Assembly (NCBI GenBank): GCA_045630765.1
Contig: JAZQTM010000040.1
Span: 1 to 23,490 of the forward strand
DNA length: 23,490 nt
Origin: RGIG3009 sp045630765
GTDB taxonomy: Bacteria > Bacillota > Clostridia > Oscillospirales > Acutalibacteraceae
Direction of reading: 5' to 3'
This document shows positions 23,176 through 23,490 of this stretch, piece by piece; the first letter of the stretch is position 1, and every line of letters begins with the position of its first letter. Below the pieces are notes generated by a model. That model had not been told where the DNA came from, searched no databases, and was given only the letters and a program-made list of their open reading frames with translations. The translations under genes were made by a program, and so were the position numbers.

Positions 23176-23490
23176 ATGTCCTATGTTGATTCCGTTTTGG
23201 AAAAAGTAATTCGCGACAACCCCGGTCAGCCCGAATTCATCCAGGCTGTTACTGAGGTTTTGGATTCCCTGCGTCCGGTGATCGACGCCAACCCGCAATA
23301 CGAGAAAGCCGCGCTCCTCGAGCGTATGGTGGAGCCCGAGCGTGCCATCATTTTCCGTGTGCCGTGGGTAGACGATGCCGGTAACGTGCAGGTCAACCGC
23401 GGTTATCGCGTTCAGTTCAACGGCGCGATCGGTCCCTACAAGGGCGGTTTCCGTTTCCATCCCACCGTTAACCTGAGCATTATGAAGTTC
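23176..23490 (+). CDS. gdhA: NADP-type glutamate dehydrogenase, N-terminal fragment
   Basis: Catalyses reductive amination of 2-oxoglutarate to glutamate, the ammonium-assimilation direction. The first 105 codons are present; the gene leaves the window on the right. It begins MSYVDSVLEKVIRDNPGQPE and shows the hexameric-GDH blocks LLERMVEPERAIIFRVPWVD, VNRGYRVQFNGAIGPYKGG and FRFHPTVNLSIMKF. These align residue by residue with E. coli GdhA, so it is the NADP-type family; cofactor use itself cannot be seen in this part. Start ATG at 23176 with AAGGAG 10 bases upstream. Confidence 0.96.
   Translation, partial: MSYVDSVLEKVIRDNPGQPEFIQAVTEVLDSLRPVIDANPQYEKAALLERMVEPERAIIFRVPWVDDAGNVQVNRGYRVQFNGAIGPYKGGFRFHPTVNLSIMKF

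Noticed and set aside
1..23490. Mobile element, phage, CRISPR, tRNA or rRNA content
   Set aside because: No transposase, integrase, regular short repeats or cloverleaf/rRNA sequence was noticed on either strand.

Overview
The window looks like chromosomal DNA of a spore-forming member of the Bacillota, most likely class Clostridia (Oscillospirales-like). The pointers are a T-box leader in front of alaS, vegetative TTGACA-17-TATAAT promoters with strong GGAGG ribosome sites, a CotJABC spore-coat operon, a CdaA/CdaR cyclic-di-AMP pair, ThyX in place of ThyA, and base composition near 50% GC. No transposase, integrase, CRISPR array, tRNA or rRNA was seen. Nearly all genes lie on the minus strand; only a VTT-domain membrane protein and the gdhA fragment at the right edge are on plus.

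Layout from left to right. (1) 1-516: 5' end of alaS with its T-box leader and promoter. (2) 525-9078: a tightly packed minus-strand operon read from one promoter at 9050-9078, in transcription order thyX, tmk, a DUF2156 protein, a GNAT acetyltransferase, a DJ-1/PfpI protein, 5-formyl-THF cyclo-ligase, mltG, a U32-family protein and a class B PBP. It combines dTMP/folate metabolism with peptidoglycan enzymes. (3) 9106-9876: the divergent VTT/TVP38 gene, ending in a terminator shared with the converging gene. (4) 9876-14612: an unusual B12-binding radical SAM/HAD fusion, an unassigned TIM-barrel-like protein, an AraC regulator and L-rhamnose mutarotase, each with its own signals. (5) 14640-15800: cotJABC. 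(6) 15880-18816: two tandem paralogous beta-helix proteins, one a predicted lipoprotein and the other without a signal peptide. (7) 18821-21130: cdaA-cdaR. (8) 21127-23014: ruvX, DUF3343 and an EF2568-type cysteine desulfurase. (9) 23111-23490: promoter and start of NADP-type glutamate dehydrogenase.

Most of the window is core housekeeping. RuvX, MltG, U32, PBP and AlaS are neighbours in Bacillus too, but here ruvX is separated from the rest by about 17 kb. The parts most worth a second look are the radical SAM/HAD fusion with a palindrome over its promoter, the secreted/leaderless beta-helix pair beside cotJ, the DUF3343-desulfurase pair behind a hairpin that buries the Shine-Dalgarno, and a terminator-like hairpin that contains the Shine-Dalgarno of the PBP gene. 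I found no defence or mobile system, and no clearly new multi-gene system. Those four are leads, not demonstrated novelties.
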